Shown here piece after piece: positions 1 to 7,393 of a stretch of 11,941 nucleotides of DNA (within the stretch, counting starts at the first letter, position 1; the number at the start of each line of letters is the position of its first letter). Where the stretch lies: NCBI GenBank assembly GCA_016931875.1, contig JAFGDX010000356.1, positions 1-11,941 on the forward strand, read 5' to 3'. The translations under genes and the position numbers were made by a program. Below the pieces are notes generated by a model, which saw nothing but the letters and a program-made list of their open reading frames with translations, was not told where the DNA came from and searched no databases. The stretch comes from Prolixibacteraceae bacterium (GTDB lineage: Bacteria; Bacteroidota; Bacteroidia; Bacteroidales; Prolixibacteraceae).

Positions 1-493
1 CATATCCGCCAAATTGCGGATCGCCGCCATATTTTTCAAGAAGCATAAACATGGAAACCGCCAGTTGTTTTACCGTTTCGTTTTTGAAAGCCCGGTAGTA
101 TTCCGAGAGGGCATAAATAAAAAATGCCTGGGCATAAAACTGTTTTTTTGTATCTGCCGGGCTTCCGTCGGGATTCACACACCAGAAAATTCCGCCATTA
201 TGATTGTCCCAAAAATTTTCCATTAAAATCCGGTACGCTTCATCGGCCATTTTTTTGTAATCCCCGTTTTCTGAAAAAGAATGGTAGGCCGCTGAAAATG
301 TCCAAAGAATGCGGGTTAATAAAACTGCTGAATGTGGCTCTTCAGGAAATGTTTTATTGAAATTGGAAACTTTTCCAAAAAATGTTCTTCTTTCGGGGTC
401 ATAAACTTTGTTTACCCAGAAATTCAAAATATTATCAGCCAGTTCGTTCTCAAGTTCCTTTTGCAACTGTATCAGTTCCAATTCTTTTTTCAT
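1..493 (-). CDS. Cellobiose/mannobiose 2-epimerase (AGE family), N-terminal part only
   Basis: Enzymes of this N-acylglucosamine 2-epimerase family epimerise the reducing-end sugar of beta-1,4-disaccharides at C2 in the cytoplasm, for example mannobiose to mannosyl-glucose. About 164 residues are visible; the gene runs off the left edge, so roughly the last 60% of a usual ~400-residue protein is missing, including most catalytic histidines. Family-typical stretches are RILWTFSAAY (residues 61-70), GGIFW (100-104) and DTKKQFYAQAFFIYALSEYY (114-133) of the alpha/alpha barrel. There is no signal peptide. The start is the ATG at 493, 13 bp after the stop of the upstream oxidoreductase, so it is almost certainly the last visible gene of the four-gene operon. 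Cellobiose and mannobiose epimerases are hard to tell apart by sequence; the adjacent GH130 phosphorylase favours mannobiose. The family call is firm and the substrate is inferred. Confidence 0.9.
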   Translation of the reverse strand, partial: MKKELELIQLQKELENELADNILNFWVNKVYDPERRTFFGKVSNFNKTFPEEPHSAVLLTRILWTFSAAYHSFSENGDYKKMADEAYRILMENFWDNHNGGIFWCVNPDGSPADTKKQFYAQAFFIYALSEYYRAFKNETVKQLAVSMFMLLEKYGGDPQFGGY

Positions 494-506
494 TTTACGC
501 TTAATC

Positions 507-1511
507 TCAAAAAAACATATTTTTATCATGTTCAGGGAAAAATATTCCGGCATCAATACGAATGCGATCCAGCGTTTCCATCAAATCGAGCGAAAGTTGC
601 CAGGACATCCGGTTGCTTTCAATTTTGTCGGCATCGAGGCATTCCATCACATGGGCAGCTTCGTAGTGGTAGCCCAACCCGGTGTCGTGTCCCGAATGCA
701 GAATTTCCTCCTCCTGCCCCTGCCGTTTTACAGTAATATTGGTGGGAGTAAACCAGCGCGGGTTTAAAATCATGTATCCTTTTTCAAACCAGTATTCGGT
801 TTGGGTAGGCGAAAAAGAGGCAAAGCTCGACAGGAGACTCGCCATTTCGCCGTCTTTGTATTTAAAAATCATGCTGATGCTTTCTTCGGATCCGGTAGAA
901 CTAAAATCAACCAGTGTTTTTATCATTTCCGGTTTTCCGAGCGAAGTGATGGCTGCAAACACCGGGTAAATGCCAATATCGAGCAGCGAGCCACCGCCCA
1001 GCGCAACATTGTACAAACGGTTGTTGGGGTTAAATTCGCCGTGAAAGGCAAAATCGGAACGTATAGTTTTTAACGCTCCCAGTTCGCCCGACCGGATTAT
1101 TTCCATCGCCTTTTCATAGCTGGGCTGAAACATGGTCCAGAAAGCTTCCATCAAAAAGGTATTGTTTTCTTTTGCGCAATCCACCATCTCCTGAGCTTCT
1201 GTTTTGTTGATGGCAAATGCCTTCTCACACAAAACTGCTTTTTTATGATTCAGGCAAAGCAATGTGTGTTCATGGTGAAAGGAATGCGGAGTGGCTACAT
1301 AAACCACATCCACCCGGGGGTCGTTTACCATTTCTTCGTAGCTGCCGTACGCTTTTTCAAAACCAAATTCGCTGGCAAATTCCTGTGCTTTTTTCACATC
1401 GCGCGATGCCGTTGCATAAAGTTTGGCGTTTGGAAGCAATTGTAAATCGCTGCTGAATTTTCTTGCTATTTTACCACACCCCAGAATGGCCCAGTTGTAT
1501 GTTTTACTCAT
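507..1511 (-). CDS. Gfo/Idh/MocA-family NAD(P)-dependent oxidoreductase (dihydrodiol dehydrogenase / glucose-fructose oxidoreductase-like)
   Basis: This is a cytoplasmic two-domain dehydrogenase of 334 residues, normal for the family. The N-terminal Rossmann domain opens with AILGCGKIA (residues 8-16), the dinucleotide-binding glycine loop. VATPHSFHHEH (72-82) follows, then LCEKAF (94-99), where Lys97 is the usual catalytic-site lysine; the common proline of EKP is alanine here. The C-terminal alpha/beta domain contains GGGSLLDIGIYP (172-183), typical of the dimeric dihydrodiol dehydrogenase / sugar dehydrogenase branch. There is no signal peptide. It lies 34 bp after GH130 and 13 bp before the epimerase, so it is embedded in the mannoside operon. 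This suggests oxidation or reduction of a sugar from that pathway, such as glucose, mannose or a mannoside. That substrate is a guess; the family is clear. Confidence 0.88.
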   Translation of the reverse strand: MSKTYNWAILGCGKIARKFSSDLQLLPNAKLYATASRDVKKAQEFASEFGFEKAYGSYEEMVNDPRVDVVYVATPHSFHHEHTLLCLNHKKAVLCEKAFAINKTEAQEMVDCAKENNTFLMEAFWTMFQPSYEKAMEIIRSGELGALKTIRSDFAFHGEFNPNNRLYNVALGGGSLLDIGIYPVFAAITSLGKPEMIKTLVDFSSTGSEESISMIFKYKDGEMASLLSSFASFSPTQTEYWFEKGYMILNPRWFTPTNITVKRQGQEEEILHSGHDTGLGYHYEAAHVMECLDADKIESNRMSWQLSLDLMETLDRIRIDAGIFFPEHDKNMFF

Positions 1512-1545
1512 GTTTTCGTATTTTTAGATTTCACACAAAAGTAAA

Positions 1546-2751
1546 CTACTTTTTGTCAGAACCTCCATATTTCCCCTGATTCCTGTCGATGATATTGTTG
1601 ATTGTTTTTACACTGCCAGCTGAACGAAATCCATCTTCCGGAGTGTTCAGGCAATAATCCACCAACCGTTCAACCGTTGAAGTAGCCACATGCATCCGCG
1701 TATCCGACGAAGCGTAGTAAATAAACACCTCATCCTTTTCATTCCGAATCCAGCCGTTGGCAAACAAAACATTGGAGACATCTCCCACCCGCTCCTCCTT
1801 TTCGGGTGCCATAAAATACCCGCCGGGCCGGGCAATTACTTTCGAAGGATCTTCCAAGGCGGTCATAAACATATACAAAACATAGCGCAACCCGGCTGCA
1901 CAACCACGCACGCCATGTGCCAGATGCAGCCATCCTTTTTCAGTTTTCAGCGGCGCCGGCCCCTGTCCGTTTTTCAGTTCTTTTATCGTGTGATAGATTT
2001 TTTTATCAATAATCTTTTCATCCGGCGCTTCTGCTTTGGTAATATCATCAACCAGTGCCCAGCCAATTCCGCCGCCGCCGCCAACCTCTATAAACCCATC
2101 CTGCGGGCGGGTATAAAAAGCATATTTCCCGTTTACAAATTCAGGATGCAATACCAGGTTTCGCTGTTGCCCGTGGTGCGAAATAAAATCCGGCAATCGT
2201 TCCCAGTGAATCAAATCTTTGGTACGGGCAATTCCGCCGCTTGCCGTTGCCTGCGAAGTGTCGCCCTCAGGTGCGGACGGGTCTTTTCGTTCGGCGCAAA
2301 ACACACCGTAAATCCAGCCATCTTCATGCTGTGTCAGCCGCATATCATACACATTGACGTCAGGTTCTCCGGTTTCAGGAAGTGTTACCGGCCTTTCCCA
2401 AAACCGCCAGTTGTCTGTTCCGTTCGGGCTTTCGGCAATGGCAAAAAACGATTTGCGGTCCCAGCCTTCTGTCCGCACTGCAAGCAAATATCGCCCGTTC
2501 AGATAAATTGCACCGCTGTTAAATGCGGCGTTCACTCCAAAGCGCTGCATTAAAAACGGATTGGTTTTATAATTTAAATCGTAGCGCCAGTGCAACGGAG
2601 CATGTTCCCCCGTTAAAATGGGGTGTTTGTACCGATAATATATTCCGTTATAATTTTTCTTATCCGGTTTATTTTTTCTGCAAAGCAACTTTTCATGTTT
2701 GTTTTTCAGTTTTGCAAGCCGTTGATTGAATTCTTCTTTTGTAGGAACCAT
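1546..2751 (-). CDS. GH130 phosphorylase, probably 4-O-beta-D-mannosyl-D-glucose phosphorylase
   Basis: The enzyme phosphorolyses beta-1,4-mannosyl-glucose to alpha-mannose-1-phosphate and glucose in the cytoplasm. The 401-residue protein closely resembles, from memory, the Bacteroides fragilis GH130_1 enzyme: [14 protein letters not shown] (54-67), [16 protein letters not shown] (96-111), NVYDMRLT (133-140), [17 protein letters not shown] (202-220), [19 protein letters not shown] (275-293) and [14 protein letters not shown] (345-358). Asp136 of YDMRLT corresponds to the proposed catalytic acid. A GTG at 2790 would add 13 residues; I chose the ATG at 2751 because the family aligns from there and the extra residues (FVVYFKKRK...) look like translated leader. 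It sits 50 bp after the transporter and 34 bp before the oxidoreductase, in one operon. A four-codon GCC/GGC run gives a five-glycine loop at residues 224-228. Activity on another mannoside is possible. Confidence 0.93.
   Translation of the reverse strand: MVPTKEEFNQRLAKLKNKHEKLLCRKNKPDKKNYNGIYYRYKHPILTGEHAPLHWRYDLNYKTNPFLMQRFGVNAAFNSGAIYLNGRYLLAVRTEGWDRKSFFAIAESPNGTDNWRFWERPVTLPETGEPDVNVYDMRLTQHEDGWIYGVFCAERKDPSAPEGDTSQATASGGIARTKDLIHWERLPDFISHHGQQRNLVLHPEFVNGKYAFYTRPQDGFIEVGGGGGIGWALVDDITKAEAPDEKIIDKKIYHTIKELKNGQGPAPLKTEKGWLHLAHGVRGCAAGLRYVLYMFMTALEDPSKVIARPGGYFMAPEKEERVGDVSNVLFANGWIRNEKDEVFIYYASSDTRMHVATSTVERLVDYCLNTPEDGFRSAGSVKTINNIIDRNQGKYGGSDKK
2071..2082. repeat. (GCC)4 trinucleotide run inside the GH130 gene
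   Basis: Four perfect GCC units on the plus strand read as four consecutive GGC glycine codons in the GH130 gene. With the following GGA they make a five-glycine stretch before IGWA. As I remember it, the homologous B. fragilis loop has a more mixed Gly/Ser composition. It is short and may be incidental. Confidence 0.6.
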
Positions 2752-2801
2752 ATTTATTGTTTTACGTTTTTTGAAATAAACTACAAACACACCGTTCTGG
2801 G

Positions 2802-4631
2802 TTAATTTTCAGGCAGCCTGTTCCACCATGTTTTTTTCAGAATAAACCCGCACACCAATGTGATGATGATGGCAATCCAAATGGGCAGGGTATCTTTCAG
2901 AATAATATAAATGGGCAGAGCCACCAGTGCTGTTTGGGCAATGGTGCCTATCAGCACATTCAGCATGTCGAGTTTAAAATTTTTATTGGGCTGAAAGTCG
3001 GGATTTTCTGCCATTACCTTTTGTTTAACCGGCCCCCAGAAACCCCATGGATTTACCGTCCGGTAAAATTCCTTTAAAGTTTCTTCTCCGGTGGGTTTGG
3101 TGAGGAATGTACCCAGTAGTGCGCCTGCAATTGAAATCAGCAACAACCAAGGGAAGTAGTACAAATCAAGGGTTTCGGAAAAAACATAAGGGAAAATCAG
3201 CGCCGGAATCAGGCCAAAAACCATTCCCCAAAAATAACCGTAGCCGTTAAAGCGCCACCAGTACCATTTCAGCACATTTGAAACCACGTAACTTCCGTAC
3301 AACGCCGACACAATCCATTGCAACATACTGTTCACATCTTCGGCAAAAATCCCAAAAATAATACTGATGATAACCACCACAACTCCTGTAATATAATTCA
3401 TGTTTTTCACCTGGTTGTTGGAGGCTTCGGGTTTGATGTAGCGCAGATAAATATCGTTTACAATGTAGGCCTGAGCCGCATTTAACGTTCCGGCAAAAGT
3501 AGAGTTAAAGGCTGCCAGCAACCCGGCCAGTAGTAGCCCCATAAAACCTACCGGTACAAATTCGGCAATGGCCGATGGCAGAATTTGCTCAAAATCAATC
3601 TGCCCGCCTACCATCAAATTCAAGCGGTCGTAATATAAAAGGCCAAGAATGGCAAACCCGGCAATCATAAAATAACGCACCGGCATTAAAACCACCGAAA
3701 CAAAACCGCTCATTTTTGCGGCTTCCTTTGGCGATTTTGTGGAGAGAATTTTTTGCATATCGTAGGTGGGCGCGGGACCGGCCAGCGAAACCAAAACCCC
3801 TTTAAAAACCATCATCATAAAAAAGATGGTAAACAATGAATAACCGTCACTGGCAATTTTTGTATTTACTTCATCAATTATTCCGCGCCAGTCGAGCTTG
3901 TCGAGGTTCCACCCAAAAAACGGCGATTTCCAGGTTTCCGGCACATTCAGTGTCTCCACTGCCAGTGCTTTCATAGCCAGAATGCCAATTAAAATGGCAG
4001 AAATTGTCATAATAATGTATTGTAAAACATCGGCCCACACAATGCTCGACATTCCGCCCAGCACTGCATAAAATACCGTAAAAAGGGTGAAAGCAATTCC
4101 GTAAACATGCGGAACATATTCCAACGGAATGTGAACCGGAATATACGGCTGAACGATTTCCCAGGGAATAAAAATCATAACAAACTTCCCCAGTCCGATA
4201 AAACCATACGCCAGGTAGCCCAAACACATTATAAGGGCAAAAACCACCACAACCCCATGTGATAAATTGCTGTCGCGTGTACGGCCAAAACGGGTGGTAA
4301 TCCACTCGGCTCCGGTAGTTACTTTTGAACGGCGCAACCAGATACTCAAAAAAACCATCAAAAAAATCTGGTTAAAAACCGGCCACAGCCACGGAATCCA
4401 GATGCTTTTCAAACCGTAAACAAAAAGCAGGGTAACCAGCCACATGGTGCCCGAAATGTCAAACATCCCCGATGCGTTGGAAAGACCGAGCATGTACCAC
4501 GGCAATTTATTTCCACCAAGTAAATAATTGGATTTGCTTTTCTGTGCTGCTTTTTTCAGCACCAAGCCAATAACAACAGTTGAAAAAAGATAGACAAAAA
4601 TGATTAGAATGTCGATTAGCGTTAATCTCAT
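2802..4631 (-). CDS. Sodium:solute symporter (SSS family), probable mannobiose or other beta-mannoside importer
   Basis: This inner-membrane Na+-coupled sugar transporter has 609 residues and about 13-15 hydrophobic helices, the length usual for SGLT-like SSS proteins. Family landmarks are the first-helix region ending [20 protein letters not shown] (38-57), [15 protein letters not shown] (190-204), and [20 protein letters not shown] (367-386), where the Ser/Thr pair belongs to the expected Na+ site. The final helix lies around residues 580-600. The ATG at 4631 is the first start after the divergent spacer, and the gene is the promoter-proximal member of the operon with GH130, Gfo/Idh and epimerase. 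The B. fragilis mannan cluster likewise pairs an SSS transporter with the phosphorylase and epimerase, so mannobiose is the most likely cargo. The family is certain and the substrate inferred. Confidence 0.92.
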   Translation of the reverse strand: MRLTLIDILIIFVYLFSTVVIGLVLKKAAQKSKSNYLLGGNKLPWYMLGLSNASGMFDISGTMWLVTLLFVYGLKSIWIPWLWPVFNQIFLMVFLSIWLRRSKVTTGAEWITTRFGRTRDSNLSHGVVVVFALIMCLGYLAYGFIGLGKFVMIFIPWEIVQPYIPVHIPLEYVPHVYGIAFTLFTVFYAVLGGMSSIVWADVLQYIIMTISAILIGILAMKALAVETLNVPETWKSPFFGWNLDKLDWRGIIDEVNTKIASDGYSLFTIFFMMMVFKGVLVSLAGPAPTYDMQKILSTKSPKEAAKMSGFVSVVLMPVRYFMIAGFAILGLLYYDRLNLMVGGQIDFEQILPSAIAEFVPVGFMGLLLAGLLAAFNSTFAGTLNAAQAYIVNDIYLRYIKPEASNNQVKNMNYITGVVVVIISIIFGIFAEDVNSMLQWIVSALYGSYVVSNVLKWYWWRFNGYGYFWGMVFGLIPALIFPYVFSETLDLYYFPWLLLISIAGALLGTFLTKPTGEETLKEFYRTVNPWGFWGPVKQKVMAENPDFQPNKNFKLDMLNVLIGTIAQTALVALPIYIILKDTLPIWIAIIITLVCGFILKKTWWNRLPEN

Positions 4632-4681
4632 GGTTGTTTTTGTTTAGTTCAAGTTTACTCTGTGTAATTTGCTCTATTGAT

Positions 4682-4767
4682 TCCGGTTCTTGTGAAAACT
4701 ACAATAATACAATTTTATTTTTTTTATCTTATTCAAACCATAAAATTAAATACGTTTAAGAACCGGA
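4682..4767. repeat. 10-bp perfect inverted repeat, possible operator pair
   Basis: The arms TCCGGTTCTT (4682-4691) and AAGAACCGGA (4758-4767) are perfect reverse complements, about 76 bp centre to centre. They bracket the very AT-rich stretch that holds the leftward promoter candidates. The arms are more GC-rich than the surrounding spacer. The geometry suits two sites for one regulator on a divergent promoter region. No regulator gene is in the window, so this is inference from symmetry and position. Confidence 0.45.
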
Positions 4768-4780
4768 TATTGCCCCGGTT
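4761..4780 (+). promoter_or_regulatory. Small hairpin AACCGG-8 nt-CCGGTT in the divergent spacer
   Basis: AACCGG (4761-4766) can pair with CCGGTT (4775-4780) over an 8-nt loop, followed by TTT. Its left arm overlaps the right arm of the 10-bp inverted repeat. It could be a second operator symmetry or a weak transcript hairpin in the rightward leader. The six-mer is also common in nearby coding DNA, so it may be chance. Confidence 0.3.
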
Positions 4781-4920
4781 TTTCCCCCGAGGAAAAATAA
4801 AAATAGAGCAGCGCTTAAATTCATTTTGAAAAAGTCAATTAAAAATACCAATTTTAGGAGTTGGAAGAAGAAGAAATTCGAACAATAAATAAATCAATTT
4901 TAAACCTAAAGTAAAAAAAG

Positions 4921-6210
4921 ATGGATCGACGTAAGTTTATTGGAAAAACGGCTGCAGGATTTGCGGCAATTACGGTAGTACCAAGGCATGTTTTAGGAGG
5001 CAAAGGGTTTGTTGCCGCCAACGATAAAATCAATCTGGGTTTTATTGGAACCGGAAAGCAGGGTGGAATTTTGCTCAATTATTTTATGGAAAACAGTGAA
5101 GAGGTGGTCCCGGTTGCGGCCTGCGATGTGTACAAAGTAAAACTCGAAAAGTTTACAACACAGGCCAAAAAGGTACTGGGAAAAAATGGCCTTCAAAATG
5201 TGGTGCTGAAAACCACTGAATTTTACCGCGAAATACTGGAGAATCCGGAAATTGACGCGGTAGTAATTGCCACACCCGACCACTGGCACGCCCAGGTTGC
5301 GGTTGACGCTGCCAAAGCCGGGAAAGACATTTACTGCGAAAAACCAATGGCACTTACCGTTGCTGAAGGCCGTGCCATGGCAGATGCCACACGAAAATAC
5401 AACCGGGTTTTTCAAACCGGAAATATGCAGCGTTCGTGGCGCGATTTCCGCCATGCAGTAGAACTGGTAAGAAACGGATATATTGGCGAAATCAAAGAAG
5501 TGAATGTTCATGTGGGTGATCCGGTAGTTCAGTGTAACCTGCCAACAGAAGCAGTGCCGGAAGGGTTGAACTGGGATATGTGGGTTGGCCCGTCGCTGTA
5601 CCAGGAATTTAATTCGGAACTGGCGCCACCGGTTGAAAGGGATATTTATCCGAACTGGAGAAATTACCGGAACTTTGGCGGCGGAATGATAACCGACTGG
5701 GGCGCCCATATGTTTGATATTGTACAATGGGCTTTGGATATGGACGAGTCGGGTCCGGTTGGTTTTATCCCGCCTGAAAAAGCAGCCAAACGCGGTTTAA
5801 AAATGGTTTACGCAAATAACGTGGTTTTGAACCATACGGACTGGGGAGAAAACAATGCCGTTCAGTTTATTGGCACAGAAGGAAAAATTGAAGTAAGCCG
5901 CAGTTTTCTGCGTACTTACCCCAACGAAAAACTGGCCAAGGCTGAACTAAAAGAAACCGATAAACGGGTGTATTTCAGCGATAACCACTATCAGGACTGG
6001 GTAAATGCCATAAAAAACAGAACCAAACCTATTTCGGATGTGGAAACCGGACACCGTACCGCATCGGTGTGTAATATTGCCAATATTGCCTACGAATTAC
6101 AGAGGCCACTTCTGTGGGATCCTGCTGCTGAAAAATTCAAAGGTGATAATTATGCAAGCCTGATGCTTTCCCGCCCAATTCGCGGAAAATGGGATTTTAC
6201 CGATTTTTAG
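4921..6210 (+). CDS. Tat-exported Gfo/Idh/MocA-family oxidoreductase
   Basis: This 429-residue protein is probably exported folded with its nicotinamide cofactor. It opens with a twin-arginine signal, DRRKFIGKTAAGFAA (residues 2-16), with Arg3-Arg4 followed by K-F-I and a hydrophobic stretch to about residue 30. The Rossmann domain has GFIGTGKQGG (40-49), IATPDHWHAQVA (116-127) and YCEKPMALT (138-146) with Lys141 in the EKP motif. The C-terminal domain has GGGMITDWGAHMFDIVQW (253-270), characteristic of the large secreted Gfo/Idh subgroup in Bacteroidota and Planctomycetota; His263 is a likely active-site residue. Zymomonas glucose-fructose oxidoreductase is a precedent for Tat export of this fold. 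It is divergent from the mannoside operon and upstream of a secreted GH20-like enzyme, which suggests oxidation of glycan-derived sugars in the periplasm. The substrate is unknown; GH109-type glycosidase activity is an alternative. Confidence 0.92.
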   Translation: MDRRKFIGKTAAGFAAITVVPRHVLGGKGFVAANDKINLGFIGTGKQGGILLNYFMENSEEVVPVAACDVYKVKLEKFTTQAKKVLGKNGLQNVVLKTTEFYREILENPEIDAVVIATPDHWHAQVAVDAAKAGKDIYCEKPMALTVAEGRAMADATRKYNRVFQTGNMQRSWRDFRHAVELVRNGYIGEIKEVNVHVGDPVVQCNLPTEAVPEGLNWDMWVGPSLYQEFNSELAPPVERDIYPNWRNYRNFGGGMITDWGAHMFDIVQWALDMDESGPVGFIPPEKAAKRGLKMVYANNVVLNHTDWGENNAVQFIGTEGKIEVSRSFLRTYPNEKLAKAELKETDKRVYFSDNHYQDWVNAIKNRTKPISDVETGHRTASVCNIANIAYELQRPLLWDPAAEKFKGDNYASLMLSRPIRGKWDFTDF

Positions 6211-6227
6211 TAAAACACCTTTTGTAT

Positions 6228-6263
6228 TCCCGAAGGAGCCCAAAAGTTCCTTCGGGATTTCTA
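6228..6263 (+). terminator. Rho-independent-type terminator after the Tat-Gfo/Idh gene
   Basis: A perfect 10-bp stem, TCCCGAAGGA (6228-6237) with TCCTTCGGGA (6248-6257), closes a 10-nt loop that a G-T pair can shorten. A short T-rich tail (TTTCT) follows. It starts 17 bp after the stop codon. The weak T-tract leaves open partial read-through to the GH20-like gene. Confidence 0.75.
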
Positions 6264-6312
6264 AATTGATATACCTCAGACTTTTATATTCAATTCATTT
6301 AATTTTAATGCT

Positions 6313-7386
6313 ATGAAAGCTACTTTATTCACTATTCTCCTTTTATCAGTTTCGCTTTCAATGTTAAAAGCCGAATCACCCTACCCTGTTCGCGGGCTTT
6401 GTATTGCCGCGCCTTCAGTTGATGTAGCGGATGAATTTGCCCGTTTTATAGAAACCGAACTTGCACCCGCCGGAGTAAATCTTTTGATTTTGCGGGTTGA
6501 TTATAACTATGAATACGAGTCGCACCCTGAACTGAGAAGCGAAAACCCGCTTACAAAGAGCAATGTAAAAATGCTTGTGGAAGTTTGCCGGAAAAACAAC
6601 ATCCGGTTAATTCCGCAGGTGAATTTGCTCGGGCACCAGTCGTGGCACGGAACAGCGGGGAAATTACTGGAAGTATATCCTGAATTTGATGAAACTCCCC
6701 AGGTTAAACTTCCTGAAAATTACGAATGGCCCAATGAAGATGGCCTGTATTGTAAAAGTTACTGCCCTCTGCACCCCGAAGTTCATGATGTGGTTTTTGA
6801 CATTGTGGATGAAATTACGGAAGTATTTGAAACCGACGCTTTTCATGCAGGAATGGACGAAGTATTTTACATTGCCCACGAACAATGTACGCGCTGTTAC
6901 GGAAAAGATCCGGCGGAACTTTTTGCCGGCGAGGTCACAAAAATCAGAAATCATTTAAATAACAATGGCAAGGACCTCTGGATTTGGGGCGACCGTCTGA
7001 TTGACGGCAAAACCACGGGTATCGGGCTTTGGGAAGGAAGTTACAACAACACCCACCGTGCCATTGATTTGATTCCGAAGGATGTGGTGATTTGCGACTG
7101 GCACTACGAGCGCCCCGACCCCACTGCTTTTCTTTTCGCATCAAAAGGATTGCGTGTGCTGACCTGCCCGTGGCGAAACCCGGAAGTAGCGGTTGAACAG
7201 GAAAAAATGATGCGTGGTTTTATTCAGGGAGCAACAATGGAAATGAAACCCCGGTACCAGGGCATGCTGCAAACGGTTTGGGGCTCGGCCAAAGGATTTA
7301 TGGAAAGTTACAATGGCACAGCCACTCCGGAAAGAGCAGATAAATCAGCCGACTGTTTCCGGGAACTGGCCAAAGTGTGGAAATAA
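6313..7386 (+). CDS. Secreted GH20-like glycoside hydrolase (beta-N-acetylhexosaminidase superfamily)
   Basis: This 357-residue protein has a Sec signal peptide (residues 1-20, hydrophobic core then MLKA before ESPYPV), followed directly by a TIM-barrel-like catalytic domain. Hallmarks of GH20 are QVNLLGHQSWHG (102-113), matching the family's PxxxxxGH strand, and FHAGMDEVFY (177-186), where Asp182-Glu183 is the Asp-Glu pair used in substrate-assisted catalysis. Canonical enzymes usually read H-x-G-G-D-E here; this one has A-G-M-D-E. LWIWGDRLID (222-231) and CDWHYE (261-266) supply likely aromatic substrate-site residues. The usual N-terminal GH20b domain is absent, so it is shorter than typical hexosaminidases. 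It lies 102 bp after the Tat oxidoreductase, past a terminator hairpin. I see no clear TAnnTTTG promoter of its own. The substrate cannot be assigned; it may not be a hexosaminide. Confidence 0.78.
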   Translation: MKATLFTILLLSVSLSMLKAESPYPVRGLCIAAPSVDVADEFARFIETELAPAGVNLLILRVDYNYEYESHPELRSENPLTKSNVKMLVEVCRKNNIRLIPQVNLLGHQSWHGTAGKLLEVYPEFDETPQVKLPENYEWPNEDGLYCKSYCPLHPEVHDVVFDIVDEITEVFETDAFHAGMDEVFYIAHEQCTRCYGKDPAELFAGEVTKIRNHLNNNGKDLWIWGDRLIDGKTTGIGLWEGSYNNTHRAIDLIPKDVVICDWHYERPDPTAFLFASKGLRVLTCPWRNPEVAVEQEKMMRGFIQGATMEMKPRYQGMLQTVWGSAKGFMESYNGTATPERADKSADCFRELAKVWK

Positions 7387-7393
7387 TTCGTTT

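Larger units (their letters stand above)
4632..4920. promoter_or_regulatory. Divergent intergenic region controlling the mannoside operon (left) and the Tat-Gfo/Idh gene (right)
   Basis: This 289-bp AT-rich spacer contains no credible gene. It must hold the promoters of both divergent units. No perfect TAnnTTTG box is present on either strand. Leftward one-mismatch candidates are TATTATTG (complement of 4702-4709) and TAAAATTG (complement of 4710-4717), with TTTG as the complement of 4734-4737. Their spacings to that TTTG are 24 and 16 nt, just outside the usual range. Rightward, TACGTTTA at 4751-4758 is one mismatch off but lacks an upstream TTG. The inverted repeat and hairpin listed separately lie here. 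The 3' part (4782-4920) is purine-rich leader with nothing else recognisable. Confidence 0.6.

Noticed and set aside
1690..2553. Long open frame (287 codons, plus strand) opposite the GH130 gene
   Set aside because: It is antisense to a convincing GH130 coding sequence, has low-complexity Phe/Ile/Arg-rich composition and no recognisable motif.
2752..2790. 13-residue upstream extension of GH130 from a GTG at 2790
   Set aside because: The extension is Lys/Phe-rich, not family-like, and the ATG at 2751 aligns with the usual N-terminus.
3874..4305. 143-codon open frame on the minus strand within the symporter gene, in another frame
   Set aside because: The overlapping frame encodes the conserved SSS transporter helices; this one is a shadow with many Cys/Phe/His codons.
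4650..4657. TAAACTTG on the minus strand as a promoter box for the symporter operon
   Set aside because: It has one mismatch and no TTG about 17-23 nt upstream, so the evidence is too weak.
4863..4875. GAA-rich purine run in the leader of the Tat-Gfo/Idh gene as a ribosome-binding or repeat element
   Set aside because: It is about 45 bp from the start codon and only a short imperfect GAA repeat, so it cannot act as a Shine-Dalgarno site.
4993..5727. 244-codon open frame on the minus strand inside the Tat-Gfo/Idh gene
   Set aside because: It lies antisense to a complete, motif-rich oxidoreductase and its translation resembles no family.
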